A stretch of 52,648 nucleotides of DNA from Candidatus Krumholzibacteriota bacterium (GTDB lineage: Bacteria; Krumholzibacteriota; Krumholzibacteriia; JAJRXK01). Shown piece after piece: positions 1-8,607 of this stretch. The notes under the pieces were generated by a model that was not told the DNA's origin, made no database searches, and saw nothing but the letters and a program-made list of their open reading frames with translations. The DNA lies in NCBI GenBank assembly GCA_029262065.1, contig JAJDAC010000013.1, positions 1 through 52,648 of the forward strand. Direction: 5' to 3'. The position numbers and the translations under genes are program-made. Numbering within the stretch: position 1 is the first letter of the stretch; every line of letters begins with the position of its first letter.

Positions 1-1473
1 GGGGTCGGCATTCCTTCCGAACACCTGGACTCCATCTTCGAATCGTTCTCGCAGGTCGACGGTTCCAATACCCGCCGAATTGATGGCACAGGGTTGGGTC
101 TGGCTATTGTGACGCGGCTGTCGGGTTTGATGGGCGGCGAGGTTGGCGTCGAGAGTGAGCTGGGCAAGGGCACGACGTTTTGGTTCACCGTACGAGTTCC
201 CATTCTTCCGAGTTCCATTCCTATCGGCCGCTCGGACCGGGAGCTGCATGGAAAGCGGGCCATGATGGCCGTGGTCAACCCAACGCTGCGCAAGGTACTC
301 GCGGAGCTTTCCCAGGAGTGTGGAGTCGAAGCCATTGCTCTTGAAGACATGACATCGGAGCAGTTGGTGGCGAACACCAGCGGCAACCCGTTTGACCTGG
401 TGCTTCTGGACGCGGGAATCACCGAGGGAATCGCAAGTCGGTTGCTAACCAGCCTGAGTCAGACCGACCCGCCGCGCCGAATTCCCTGCATCATCATTGG
501 CTCGAACAAAGATTCGTTGGGCGTGGATGAGATTGGTGGGCCCGGGGTGGGTACATTCTTGTACAAACCGGTGAGCCGATCAAAATTGCGCGAGGCATTT
601 CAGAGGGTTCTCGTGGACGGTGAGATGGGACCCAAGAGCGGTCCGGTGCAGACCCTTCTGGGTAGCCTGGGTGGGTTGCGGGTACTCCTGGCCGAGGACA
701 ACCCCATCAATCAGGAAGTCGCTTTGGCCATGCTCGATGAGATCGAATGCGAGGTCACTTTGGTGGGCAACGGATCCGAGGCGGTAGAGGCCTGCCTGCA
801 CGACCGCTTCGACGTGGTTCTACTCGATTGCCAGATGCCCATCATGGATGGCTACGAAGCTGCGCGTCGAATGCGTGCTCATGAACAGCAAAGTGGTGAT
901 GGCGTTCGAGTACCCATCATTGCCCTGACGGCCAACGCTACCGCTGAAGGCCGCGAGGCGTGCTTGGAGTCGGGCATGGATGATTTTCTTTCCAAACCCT
1001 ACGACACGACCAAGCTGTACACATTCCTGGAGCGATGGAGTACAGGCAAGGGAGCGGCCGATTCTCGTCCGGTTCCCTTGGTCAAGTTGGCCCACACGAA
1101 TGTGCTGGATCAAGAGCGTGTGGACAGCCTTCGACAGATTCAGCGCAACGGCGAACCGATGCTGCTCATTCGTTCCGTTCGACTATACCTTGAATCGCAC
1201 GCCGAGCAGATTCAGGCCATGAGAGATAGCGCAGGGTCCAACGATCGAATCACGCTGACGCGATTGGCGCATACGTTCAAGTCGTCGGCGGCTAGCCTGG
1301 GTGCCTCGAAACTGGCGTTGCTGTGCGATCAGCTCGAGCATTTCGACCATGAAGCAGAGGGTGGAGAAGTATTCGACCTCCTGGCCGGTATCGAAGCGCA
1401 GAATCAACTGGCGGTGGTCGCACTCGAAGCTCTGCTCGGCGAACTGGTCTCGGAAGTCGCGCCGACACCCTGA
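1..1473 (+). CDS. Hybrid sensor histidine kinase, C-terminal part (HATPase end, degenerate receiver, receiver, HPt)
   Basis: The reading frame is open from base 1, so the gene starts upstream of the window and only about 490 C-terminal residues are visible. Visible residues 1-60 are the end of a histidine-kinase ATPase domain: a GVGIP box at the first residue and GTGLGLA at about 29-35. A receiver-like segment follows (about 80-200) that lacks the acidic pair after its first strand and is probably a pseudo-receiver. A canonical receiver comes next (AEDNPINQ near 225-235, phospho-acceptor Asp at about 276 in VLLDCQMP, Lys in SKP). The C-terminus is an HPt domain with its His at about 424 (LAHTFKSSAASLGA). 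This is the layout of BarA/TorS-type phosphorelay kinases, which pass phosphate internally to the HPt and then to a separate regulator. The sensor input is outside the window. It is convergent with the next gene. Confidence 0.93.
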   Translation, partial: GVGIPSEHLDSIFESFSQVDGSNTRRIDGTGLGLAIVTRLSGLMGGEVGVESELGKGTTFWFTVRVPILPSSIPIGRSDRELHGKRAMMAVVNPTLRKVLAELSQECGVEAIALEDMTSEQLVANTSGNPFDLVLLDAGITEGIASRLLTSLSQTDPPRRIPCIIIGSNKDSLGVDEIGGPGVGTFLYKPVSRSKLREAFQRVLVDGEMGPKSGPVQTLLGSLGGLRVLLAEDNPINQEVALAMLDEIECEVTLVGNGSEAVEACLHDRFDVVLLDCQMPIMDGYEAARRMRAHEQQSGDGVRVPIIALTANATAEGREACLESGMDDFLSKPYDTTKLYTFLERWSTGKGAADSRPVPLVKLAHTNVLDQERVDSLRQIQRNGEPMLLIRSVRLYLESHAEQIQAMRDSAGSNDRITLTRLAHTFKSSAASLGASKLALLCDQLEHFDHEAEGGEVFDLLAGIEAQNQLAVVALEALLGELVSEVAPTP

Positions 1474-1514
1474 CCTTGCGGGTCCCGCTTCACCGGGCTG
1501 CTCGCAGTGTGATG

Positions 1515-2402
1515 TCAGAGTCTGGGATCTTGGCGAGAAGGACGAGAAGAATATGTTACTTGGGCCAGGAAGGATCGGGGGAAGGTTTCCACTCCGGCGA
1601 AACCAAGCTCGATGTCCCGGCCATCGGCCGGCAGGTACGCGCTTCCAAACAGGTAGTCCCAAACGCTCAGGCTGATGCCGAAGTTCACTCCATATTTGGA
1701 GTGGGCGGGAAACTCCTTCACGTGGTGCCAGATGTGCATCTGCGGGTTGTTGAACACGTACTTCAGTGGCCCCAAAGGAACTCTCACATTCGCGTGATTT
1801 ACGTGACCAACCGTGAGAGCTGCGAAATGCACGAGCATGAAATCGTCGATTCCGAACCCGATCATGGCCATGGGTATGTACTCGAGTGTTCGGTAGACAA
1901 CGTTTTCCATCCAGTGATAACGCAGGTGGGCAGCGAATCCCATTTCGATGACCGAATGGTGCACCTTGTGGAATTCCCACAGCGCGGGAACGCGGTGGAG
2001 CAGGCGATGCACGTTCCAGTGGATGAAGTCGCGCACCAGGAAAAGCGTCAGAAGCTGAGCCCAGGTGGGAAGTGATGACACCTCGATGGCCACGAGGTTT
2101 TCGATGCCCACCGCGGCAAGTCCGTCGTGAAACAGGCGCACGCCGACTTCGCTGATGGCGGCATAACCTACCAGGGAAAACAGGAAGAAATTGAAGAACA
2201 TGTAGAACGCGTCGAGCCAAAAATCCTGGCGGATACGGGCCTGGCGCTTCCGCCAGGGGAACGCGATCTCGGTGGCGTAGACCACCAGGGATATCGCAAT
2301 GAGCCCGTAGAAGTAGTTATGAAGCCCGGGATGCGTGACCGAATGCCAGAGGTAGGCGCCGTAGCCCTGGAATGATCGGATGAAAAGATCGATATAGTCC
2401 AA
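1515..2402 (-). CDS. Fatty acid hydroxylase / sterol desaturase superfamily protein
   Basis: This is a 295-residue integral membrane protein with hydrophobic segments near residues 30-48, 68-85 and 112-126. The di-iron histidine clusters of the superfamily are present in order: HWNVH at 128-132 with His136, HKVHH at 145-149, and HIWHH at 223-227. Family members are membrane-bound oxygen-dependent hydroxylases or desaturases acting on lipids (sterols, carotenoids, fatty acids); the substrate here cannot be read from the sequence. The likely start is TTG (bases 2402-2400), preceded by a weak GGGGAA. The gene is divergent from the ferredoxin gene at 2578, with 175 bases between them; on its own strand a TATACT hexamer lies in that gap. 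Family assignment is firm, start codon moderate. Confidence 0.9.
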   Translation of the reverse strand: MDYIDLFIRSFQGYGAYLWHSVTHPGLHNYFYGLIAISLVVYATEIAFPWRKRQARIRQDFWLDAFYMFFNFFLFSLVGYAAISEVGVRLFHDGLAAVGIENLVAIEVSSLPTWAQLLTLFLVRDFIHWNVHRLLHRVPALWEFHKVHHSVIEMGFAAHLRYHWMENVVYRTLEYIPMAMIGFGIDDFMLVHFAALTVGHVNHANVRVPLGPLKYVFNNPQMHIWHHVKEFPAHSKYGVNFGISLSVWDYLFGSAYLPADGRDIELGFAGVETFPRSFLAQVTYSSRPSRQDPRL

Positions 2403-2577
2403 ACGATTCCCCAGAGGCCGATGGTAGGTAGCATGGAGCGACGCCCGAACAGTATACCGCCCCAGGACAGCGGCGCCCCGACTGATTCAGGGGTTCGCGA
2501 TCAACGTCGTTGGCGGTTAGAATGCCGCTGGACTTCATGGCCAAGATCGACGCGAAAGGCGCGAGGAGGTTACGCCG

Positions 2578-4113
2578 ATGGAGCGCCTCGACAGTCTACC
2601 GGTCCTGGACAAGCATACGCCCCGCTGTGAGCCGGTTGGTAGCTCACGTAACGCGAAGCTGCGTGCCCTGTCGTTGCTGCTCTTTCATGTGGTGGCCGCG
2701 GTGCACATTGCCCACTGGAAGATCACGGGCAGCTCGATCACTCCAGTCGAACCTTCAGAGGCCATGCAGACCCTCGAGCTGGGTCTACTCAACGCCGGTT
2801 TTCTGCTCTTCGTGGGCCTCATTCTTTCTACCGCCGTGTTGGGTCGCTTCTTCTGCGGATGGGCTTGCCACTTCGTGGCTTATCAGGACATGGCGGGCTG
2901 GGTGCTGCGTAAGCTGTCCATCAAGCCGCGTCCGGTACGGTCAAGGCTCCTGATCCTGGTGCCATTCGGGGCCGCGTTCTACATGTTTCTGTGGCCGACA
3001 CTCGCGCGCATGCTCGCCGGGCACGAGGCTCCTGCATTGGTCGCCCACCTGACCACCGAGGACTTCTGGGGCACGTTTCCTGGTCCTTTTGTCACTGCGC
3101 TTACCGTACTCCTGGACGGATTCCTGATTGTCTACTTCCTGGGAGCCAAGGGATTTTGCACCTACGGATGCCCCTACGGAGCGTTCTTCAATGTAGCCGA
3201 ACGTTTGGCTCCGGTGGGAATTCAGGTTACTGAATCGTGCGAGCAGTGCGGGCACTGCACCGACGTGTGCACCAGCAATGTGCGAGTGCACGAGGAGGTC
3301 GCGAAGTTCGGTGGCGTGGTCGATCCCGGATGCATGAAGTGTCTGGACTGCGTGAGCGTCTGCCCGAAGGATGCCTTGTACGTGGGGCGGCGAACGCCAA
3401 CGGTTCTGCGGCTGGGCGAAATAACCCGCCGCAAGAAACGGGCATGGGATTTCACGTGGGTTGAGGAAGTCGCCATGGCGATGGTGTTCTTCGTGGGGTT
3501 GTACGCGTTTCGCGGACTGTACGAGGCCGTGCCGTTTCTGTTGTCGTTGGGCATCAGCGTGTGCCTGGCAATGCTGGCTGTTGCCGGTTGGCGCTTGCTG
3601 CGCCGCCGCACCGTGACTCTGCAGCACCAGGCTCTTCGGGTGGACGGAACATTTACTCGTGCTGGGGTGGCCCTGGTTCTTGGCCTTCCGTTGTTGTTGG
3701 CATTCACTTCCCACAGCGCAGTGGTTCAGCATCAGACTCGCGAGGGGACTCGTCTCCTGGTGGAGGCAGAATCGGTTCAGGGCCGAGCCCAGGAAGCACT
3801 CATTGTCGAAAGTCTGGCCCATCTGCAGCGAGCGTCGTCGTTCGGTCTGATTCCGGTGGGAAGTCTCCACCTGAAAATGGGAGCCATACGTCGCGCGCAG
3901 GGAGACCTTGTCGGCGCCGAGCGCGAAATGCGTCGGGCCATCGAAATTGATCCGTCCATGCGCACGCCGCGCCTTGAACTGGCTGAGATATTGGTGCGTA
4001 AGGGCGACCTATCCGGTGCCCAGGCGGTCCTGGAAGAACTGCTGGTCATCGACCCCGCCAATGCCGGGGGCCGGCGTCTGCTGGAGCGCGTCCAGGCCCA
4101 ACGGCGTCGATGA
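2578..4113 (+). CDS. Membrane 4Fe-4S ferredoxin (NapH/CcoG-like) fused to C-terminal TPRs
   Basis: The 511-residue protein has membrane segments around residues 28-46, 70-90, 124-141, 172-190 and about 290-345. Membrane-facing Cys pairs occur at 93/97 (CGWAC) and 194/198 (CTYGC), a pattern found in the NapH/NosR/CcoG family. Two cytoplasmic 4Fe-4S motifs follow: CEQCGHCTDVC (Cys 221, 224, 227, 231) and CMKCLDCVSVCP (Cys 252, 255, 258, 262). After another membrane stretch near 365, residues about 385-511 form tetratricopeptide-like helices rich in Ala, Leu and Arg. NapH-like proteins move electrons between the quinone pool and periplasmic or membrane partners. The TPR tail is not part of the usual NapH/CcoG layout and may recruit a partner. 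ATG is preceded by AGGAGG with an 8-base spacer. Confidence 0.88.
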   Translation: MERLDSLPVLDKHTPRCEPVGSSRNAKLRALSLLLFHVVAAVHIAHWKITGSSITPVEPSEAMQTLELGLLNAGFLLFVGLILSTAVLGRFFCGWACHFVAYQDMAGWVLRKLSIKPRPVRSRLLILVPFGAAFYMFLWPTLARMLAGHEAPALVAHLTTEDFWGTFPGPFVTALTVLLDGFLIVYFLGAKGFCTYGCPYGAFFNVAERLAPVGIQVTESCEQCGHCTDVCTSNVRVHEEVAKFGGVVDPGCMKCLDCVSVCPKDALYVGRRTPTVLRLGEITRRKKRAWDFTWVEEVAMAMVFFVGLYAFRGLYEAVPFLLSLGISVCLAMLAVAGWRLLRRRTVTLQHQALRVDGTFTRAGVALVLGLPLLLAFTSHSAVVQHQTREGTRLLVEAESVQGRAQEALIVESLAHLQRASSFGLIPVGSLHLKMGAIRRAQGDLVGAEREMRRAIEIDPSMRTPRLELAEILVRKGDLSGAQAVLEELLVIDPANAGGRRLLERVQAQRRR

Positions 4114-4124
4114 GACCATCGGTT

Positions 4125-5411
4125 CTACCAGGGTGCGAATCTCACGGAGAAGTGGATATCGTTTGGCCGTTCCGGACCTACCGGCACTGCGATGTCCAGC
4201 CGAACGTTGGCGGCGCGACCGGGGAACCCGAGAAATTGTTGCACACCCAGGCCTACCGAGTGGATCCAGGTATCAGAGGTGCCGTCGAACACGCGGGCGG
4301 CATCTGCGAACGGAACGAACTGAAGCCGTGCCCGGGTGAACAGAGGTAACCTGAGTCGGCCCAGCACGTCGTAGGGCACCAGGATCTCAATCCGGCCGGC
4401 GATCGACTCACGACCAACCCGCGTGCGCCGATGGAACCCGCGCACCGTGCTGATTCCGCCCACGTCGGCCAGTCGTTGCACCGGGGGGGCGCCGCCGGTA
4501 CGAACGTACTCGATCTGAGGCACGAACTCGAAACGCTGGATGTAGTGGCGTGCCTTCAACGAAAGATCGGCGCGGTTGTAGGCGAAGTCTCCACCGAGTC
4601 CGTCGCCCGAGACCCGGTAGTTGGCGCTTGCCTGCAGTCGGGCCAACTCGGACTGGCGGCCCCAGCTGAGTCCAAGCGTGATTGACCGGTCGATGCCTTC
4701 CTGTACCGGTGGATTGAACGGGGCCAGGTCACCGAACAGCGCGGTGGACGTGCTCACGCCAACGCTGGTTTCCTTGTGCGCCTCGTAGCCCAAATCGATC
4801 GAGGCGCGTCCTCGCTGCCACGAACTGACTACGCCACCGCCGCGACGGCGTAGATAGTCCTGCTCGTCAGCGCCTCCAAGCAGTCCTCGCATGGTGTTCC
4901 CGAAGGGACGGTTCGACCCGTACGCGTCAACCCGATCGGCGTAGTGAAAACCCAGGCTCGCCGCGGACTCTCTTCCTTCCCATGGGAGTTCCAGTCGACC
5001 CAGGTACCGGTACTTGCCCGGCGCCAAGGCACGCCCGCCTTCGGCCGACAGTTCGAATCCTCTCGGGCCGAACGGACGCACGCTCATGGCCAGTGCAAGG
5101 GTCAATCCTTCAACCCGGTTGTAGCCCATTAGCTTGGTTCCCGGGCCGAAGTCGGTCTGGAAGCGTCGAGACAGTTGCCCCTGCTCCCTCTCGAATTCCT
5201 CGAGACCGAGCGTATCCAGGCGGGCCACCAAGGAGTCCTGGAAGGCGGTGTCGATCTCCAGAATGTCGATTGGAAAGAGCTCGAAGTCCTGTTGCTTCAA
5301 GCGCTCCAGGATGCCACCGTGCTCCAGGCTGTCGGGCGCGGCGGTGCTTGGCTCGGAAGTGCCTTGTGCAGGGCCTAGTACCAGGGTGGCCAACGCCAAT
5401 GCCAGGATCAT
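4125..5411 (-). CDS. Omp85/surface-antigen (D15)-like outer-membrane barrel protein
   Basis: The 428-residue protein begins with a signal peptide (about 1-18). A soluble segment to about 85 is followed by alternating amphipathic strands to a C-terminal aromatic residue (FSVRFAPW), typical of BAM-inserted barrels. An NRVEG motif opens the barrel region, and a GGISTVRGF-type segment near residue 310 resembles the conserved VRGY/F loop motif of Omp85 barrels. No POTRA domains are evident, so it is a short surface-antigen form rather than BamA itself. Its start overlaps the stop of the upstream LolA-like gene by four bases (ATGA), which implies translational coupling and a shared envelope task. 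The substrate is unknown. It is convergent with the ferredoxin-TPR gene, 11 bases apart. Confidence 0.8.
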   Translation of the reverse strand: MILALALATLVLGPAQGTSEPSTAAPDSLEHGGILERLKQQDFELFPIDILEIDTAFQDSLVARLDTLGLEEFEREQGQLSRRFQTDFGPGTKLMGYNRVEGLTLALAMSVRPFGPRGFELSAEGGRALAPGKYRYLGRLELPWEGRESAASLGFHYADRVDAYGSNRPFGNTMRGLLGGADEQDYLRRRGGGVVSSWQRGRASIDLGYEAHKETSVGVSTSTALFGDLAPFNPPVQEGIDRSITLGLSWGRQSELARLQASANYRVSGDGLGGDFAYNRADLSLKARHYIQRFEFVPQIEYVRTGGAPPVQRLADVGGISTVRGFHRRTRVGRESIAGRIEILVPYDVLGRLRLPLFTRARLQFVPFADAARVFDGTSDTWIHSVGLGVQQFLGFPGRAANVRLDIAVPVGPERPNDIHFSVRFAPW

Positions 5412-6355
5412 TGTCTCTCTCCGAATACTCGCTCGTCGTAGTCCGTATCGAATTCGAAGTGGTCTCGCACCACGGCAACCGCTACACGCTGGGGAATGAA
5501 CCCGAACGGATCGCTACGTAGCTCTATTTCGGCCATCAAACGGGTGAAGACCCACTGTCCACCGGGTAGTTCGCTCCAGTGGCGGGTCATCCGTTTGAGG
5601 TCTTTCAGTATCAACGGAAACGGATTCTGCTCGAAGTCGTACTCTTCGTAGATGATCCGGTAGTTGTTGGTATCCACGTATACTATTCCGCGCGGCAGCG
5701 GTTTGAATTCGGATTTGGGTTCGAAGGCGATCTTGAAGACAACGTGGTCGACTTCGACGAAGCGTTCAAGTAGGTCAAAGTCGAACTCGGACAGTTCTTC
5801 CAGGAAGATCGGGAGCTCGGTGAAATCGCTGTATCCATCGGTCTCGACCTGGACGGTGCCATCTTTGTCTTCGTTCTCGTCGGTCTTGACCGCCCATTCG
5901 TCCCCGTCACGGATATATTGCGTCTTCCGTTCGGCCAGTTGAATCGAGCGGGAGAAGTTCTCGTCGTCGCTGTACAGGCGATAAACAGAATCGTAGATTT
6001 CCTTCTTGTTCTCCCAGAACGCGGCCGTACGGATACTGGCCGTGCAGGTCATGTTGCGGTGCCCGCTCAGGCGGGAGCGCTCTCCTTCGATGCAACGAGC
6101 GATGATCTCTCGCAGGGTCAGGCGCCGCCGCTTCACGTCGAGTGTGTCCGCGACCACCGCGTCGGGGAGCTGGATTGTGGGCCAGCTCGCGAGCGAGTCG
6201 GCGATGTTGCCGGTGGGGCTGGCGTCCTGGCGGGCACCCAGGGGTTCGCCGTGAGCGCTGAGAATCGCCGCGATGACGACCGAAAAAAGTACCGCAAGTA
6301 CTTTATTGACAGCGAGTTGAGAGTTCGAACTCGAAACGGGGACCTGGCGGGTCAT
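5408..6355 (-). CDS. Exported protein of unknown function, possibly LolA-like beta sheet fold
   Basis: This 315-residue protein has an N-terminal hydrophobic segment (about 17-34) after a polar N-terminus, consistent with a signal peptide. The mature part is rich in acidic and aromatic residues with beta-strand character. It contains the pattern PRGIVYVDTNNYRIIYEE and, later, a Trp-rich region. That recalls LolA/outer-membrane-lipoprotein-sorting folds, where a substrate-binding half-barrel reads out strands of this kind, but the match is by eye only. It lies immediately upstream of, and overlaps by four bases, the Omp85-like barrel gene; the two probably form a two-gene envelope unit. A GAAGGA sequence precedes the ATG. 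I do not recognise a specific family. Confidence 0.75.
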   Translation of the reverse strand: MTRQVPVSSSNSQLAVNKVLAVLFSVVIAAILSAHGEPLGARQDASPTGNIADSLASWPTIQLPDAVVADTLDVKRRRLTLREIIARCIEGERSRLSGHRNMTCTASIRTAAFWENKKEIYDSVYRLYSDDENFSRSIQLAERKTQYIRDGDEWAVKTDENEDKDGTVQVETDGYSDFTELPIFLEELSEFDFDLLERFVEVDHVVFKIAFEPKSEFKPLPRGIVYVDTNNYRIIYEEYDFEQNPFPLILKDLKRMTRHWSELPGGQWVFTRLMAEIELRSDPFGFIPQRVAVAVVRDHFEFDTDYDERVFGERQ

Positions 6356-6502
6356 CTACGCATCCTTCGGGTTCTGAGATCCTCAGCCTACGCATCTTCG
6401 GAATGTCTTGTTGCGGGCCTAAAGACCCACCGAATATTTGCCGATCTTCTTTCGGAGTGCCCTGATTCGTTCGTGAGCGGACTCCCTTGAAATGGAAACG
6501 CA

Positions 6503-6970
6503 ATGGCCAGCCTTGACTCCCGGGAAATCGTAATTCTGATGGCCGATGATGACCCCGATGATCGCTTCCTGGCGCAGGAAGCCCTGAGCATGGCGCGTGT
6601 AGCCAACCGTTTGCTCTTCGTGAACGACGGGGAGGACCTCATGGACTATCTACATCGCCGTGGCGCCTACACGGATCCGGCTCGATCACCTCGGCCCGGA
6701 TTGGTCCTGATGGATCTCAACATGCCCAAGATGGACGGTTGCGAGGCGCTGGCCGAAATCAAGGCCGACCCGGACCTACGATCGTTACCCGTGGTGATGC
6801 TCACCACGTCGCAGGCCGAGACCGACATCTTTCGCTCCTACGTCCTCGGCGCAAACTCGTTCATTACCAAACCAGTGACGTTCGACGGCTTGGTAGAGGT
6901 CATGCACGGCATCGTACACTACTGGTTCCAGATCGTGACCACCCCCAATCAATTACCATCGCCTCGTTAG
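6503..6970 (+). CDS. Single-domain response regulator (Rcp1/CheY-like receiver)
   Basis: The 155-residue protein is a stand-alone receiver. The acidic cluster is ADDDPDDR near residue 13-20, the phospho-acceptor Asp is in VLMDLNMPKMDG near 74, the Thr is in MLTTSQ, and the conserved Lys is in FITKPVTF. The long insertion after the acidic cluster (HRRGAYTDP) is typical of Rcp1-type partners of phytochrome-like kinases. There is no output domain, so it should act by protein contact or in a phosphorelay. It is the first gene of a tight operon (9-base gap to the next), directly upstream of a GAF-PAS histidine kinase that is its likely partner. GGAA lies seven bases before the ATG. Confidence 0.92.
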   Translation: MASLDSREIVILMADDDPDDRFLAQEALSMARVANRLLFVNDGEDLMDYLHRRGAYTDPARSPRPGLVLMDLNMPKMDGCEALAEIKADPDLRSLPVVMLTTSQAETDIFRSYVLGANSFITKPVTFDGLVEVMHGIVHYWFQIVTTPNQLPSPR

Positions 6971-6979
6971 ATCCTCATC

Positions 6980-8602
6980 GTGGGAATGTGCAAAGTGTTG
7001 AAGCCAACCTTTCCAAGCAATGAAAAAGAGCGCCTTGAGGCGTTGTGGGCCCTGGAGGTACTGGACACCGAACCTGAAGAGCGGTTCGACCGCATAACCA
7101 GGATCGCGCAGCGCGTGTTCGGCGTGCCCATAACCCTGGTCAGTTTGGTCGATGGTGACAGACAGTGGTTCAAGTCGCGCCAAGGGCTTGCGGCAACTCA
7201 AACTCCACGGGATATTTCGTTCTGCGGGCACGCGATACTCGAAGACCGACCGTTCGTTGTGGAGGACACCAGCACGGACCCCCGCTTTGCCGACAACCCA
7301 TTGGTTACCGATGATCCGTCCATCGGTTTCTACGCGGGCCGCCCACTTGCGGATGCCAAGGGTCACAGGCTGGGAACACTGTGTCTTATCGATCGACAAC
7401 CCAGGCAACTCGATGAGAACGAGTTGGCTATTCTGGACGACCTGGCCAAGATGGTTGAATCCGAGTTGCAGCTCATGAATACCCGTCGCCTGTTGCTCAA
7501 GGTAGAAGCGGAAACCCTGGCGCGCAAAGAAGCCGAGTTCGAACGCGACCACTTCTTCAATCAGTCTCCAATGTTGTTTTGCATCGGCGATTTCGAGGGC
7601 CAGATTCGGCACGTGAATCGGCATTGGAGGAAATCACTCGGGTACGACGATGACAGCCTGACCGACCAGAGTTTTCTGGAGCTGGTTCATCCCGCCGATC
7701 GCAGACGAACCGAAGCCGAGATTCAGGGGCTCTCCCGGGGCGGCGAAGCATCCACGTTCGAGAATCGGATGCGTGCCAAGGATGGCAGCTATCGCACTTT
7801 GGAGTGGGCGGCGGTGGTATCGCCTCGCACGGGGCGCATTTTTGGTGCAGCGCACGACGTGACCCACCAACGCGAGCTCGAGAAAGCACTTCGCCTGTCC
7901 AACAAGGAATTGGAGCAGTTCGCCTCGGTGGCGTCGCACGACCTGCAGGAGCCCCTGCGCAAGGTACAGACCTTTGGCGGACGCCTAAGGAGCGTGCTTG
8001 GCGATCAGCTGGACGAGACGGCCCAAGACTATATGGACCGCATGTTGGGAGCCACCACCCGTATGCAGACCTTGATCGACGAATTGCTCCAGTACTCGCG
8101 GGTTATCAGCAAGAAGCGGTCTTTCGAGCCGGTAGATCTGGCCCGGGTGGTGGCGGAAGTCTGTGAAGACCTGGAAATCAGCATCCAGGAGGCAGAGGCC
8201 ACGATCGAAATCGGGCCTCTACCCGTGGTGGAGGCCGATGCAACGCAAATGCGTCAGTTGTTCCAGAATCTCATTGGCAACGCGTTGAAGTTTCGGCGCG
8301 AGGATGTACGTCCAAGAATCCGCGTGGGCTTGCGCGAAGGGTCGGACTCGCCATCCGCGTTGGTGACGGTTGAAGACAACGGAATAGGCTTCGATCAAAA
8401 GTATGCCGATCGCATATTCGGCGTATTTCAGCGGTTGCACGGTAGAACCGAGTTCGACGGGAGCGGTATAGGTCTCGCGCTATGTCGCCGGATCATGGAC
8501 GGCCACGACGGCCACGTTCATGCCAAGGCAAGCGTCGGGGACGGATCCATCTTTTATCTGGAATTCTCGCCGGCCATGATCGTCGAGGCGGAACTGGTCT
8601 GA
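6980..8602 (+). CDS. GAF-PAS sensor histidine kinase
   Basis: This is a 540-residue cytoplasmic kinase with no membrane segment. Domains in order: GAF (about 15-165; DISFCGHAI, PRFADNPLV and GTLCLIDRQP), PAS/PAC (about 190-305; HPADR and RAKDGSYR), HisKA (about 310-375; phospho-acceptor His in FASVASHDLQEPLRK) and HATPase (about 425-535; N-box NLIGNALKF, DNGIGF, GSGIGLAL). The SHDLQEPLRKV form of the H-box is that of phytochrome-like kinases. The start is GTG at 6980, with an ATG two codons later as an alternative. The GAF domain is a clear paralogue of that in the kinase at 14535. Its likely target is the receiver just upstream or the receiver of the next gene. Confidence 0.93.
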   Translation: MGMCKVLKPTFPSNEKERLEALWALEVLDTEPEERFDRITRIAQRVFGVPITLVSLVDGDRQWFKSRQGLAATQTPRDISFCGHAILEDRPFVVEDTSTDPRFADNPLVTDDPSIGFYAGRPLADAKGHRLGTLCLIDRQPRQLDENELAILDDLAKMVESELQLMNTRRLLLKVEAETLARKEAEFERDHFFNQSPMLFCIGDFEGQIRHVNRHWRKSLGYDDDSLTDQSFLELVHPADRRRTEAEIQGLSRGGEASTFENRMRAKDGSYRTLEWAAVVSPRTGRIFGAAHDVTHQRELEKALRLSNKELEQFASVASHDLQEPLRKVQTFGGRLRSVLGDQLDETAQDYMDRMLGATTRMQTLIDELLQYSRVISKKRSFEPVDLARVVAEVCEDLEISIQEAEATIEIGPLPVVEADATQMRQLFQNLIGNALKFRREDVRPRIRVGLREGSDSPSALVTVEDNGIGFDQKYADRIFGVFQRLHGRTEFDGSGIGLALCRRIMDGHDGHVHAKASVGDGSIFYLEFSPAMIVEAELV

Positions 8603-8607
8603 AAAGC

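Noticed and set aside
1183-2220. 345-residue minus-strand frame
   Set aside because: Arg-rich product overlapping the hybrid kinase and the hydroxylase; no motifs.
5050-5075. Sequence resembling a tRNA T-arm (gttcgaatcc)
   Set aside because: It lies within the Omp85-like coding frame and has no matching acceptor or anticodon stems.
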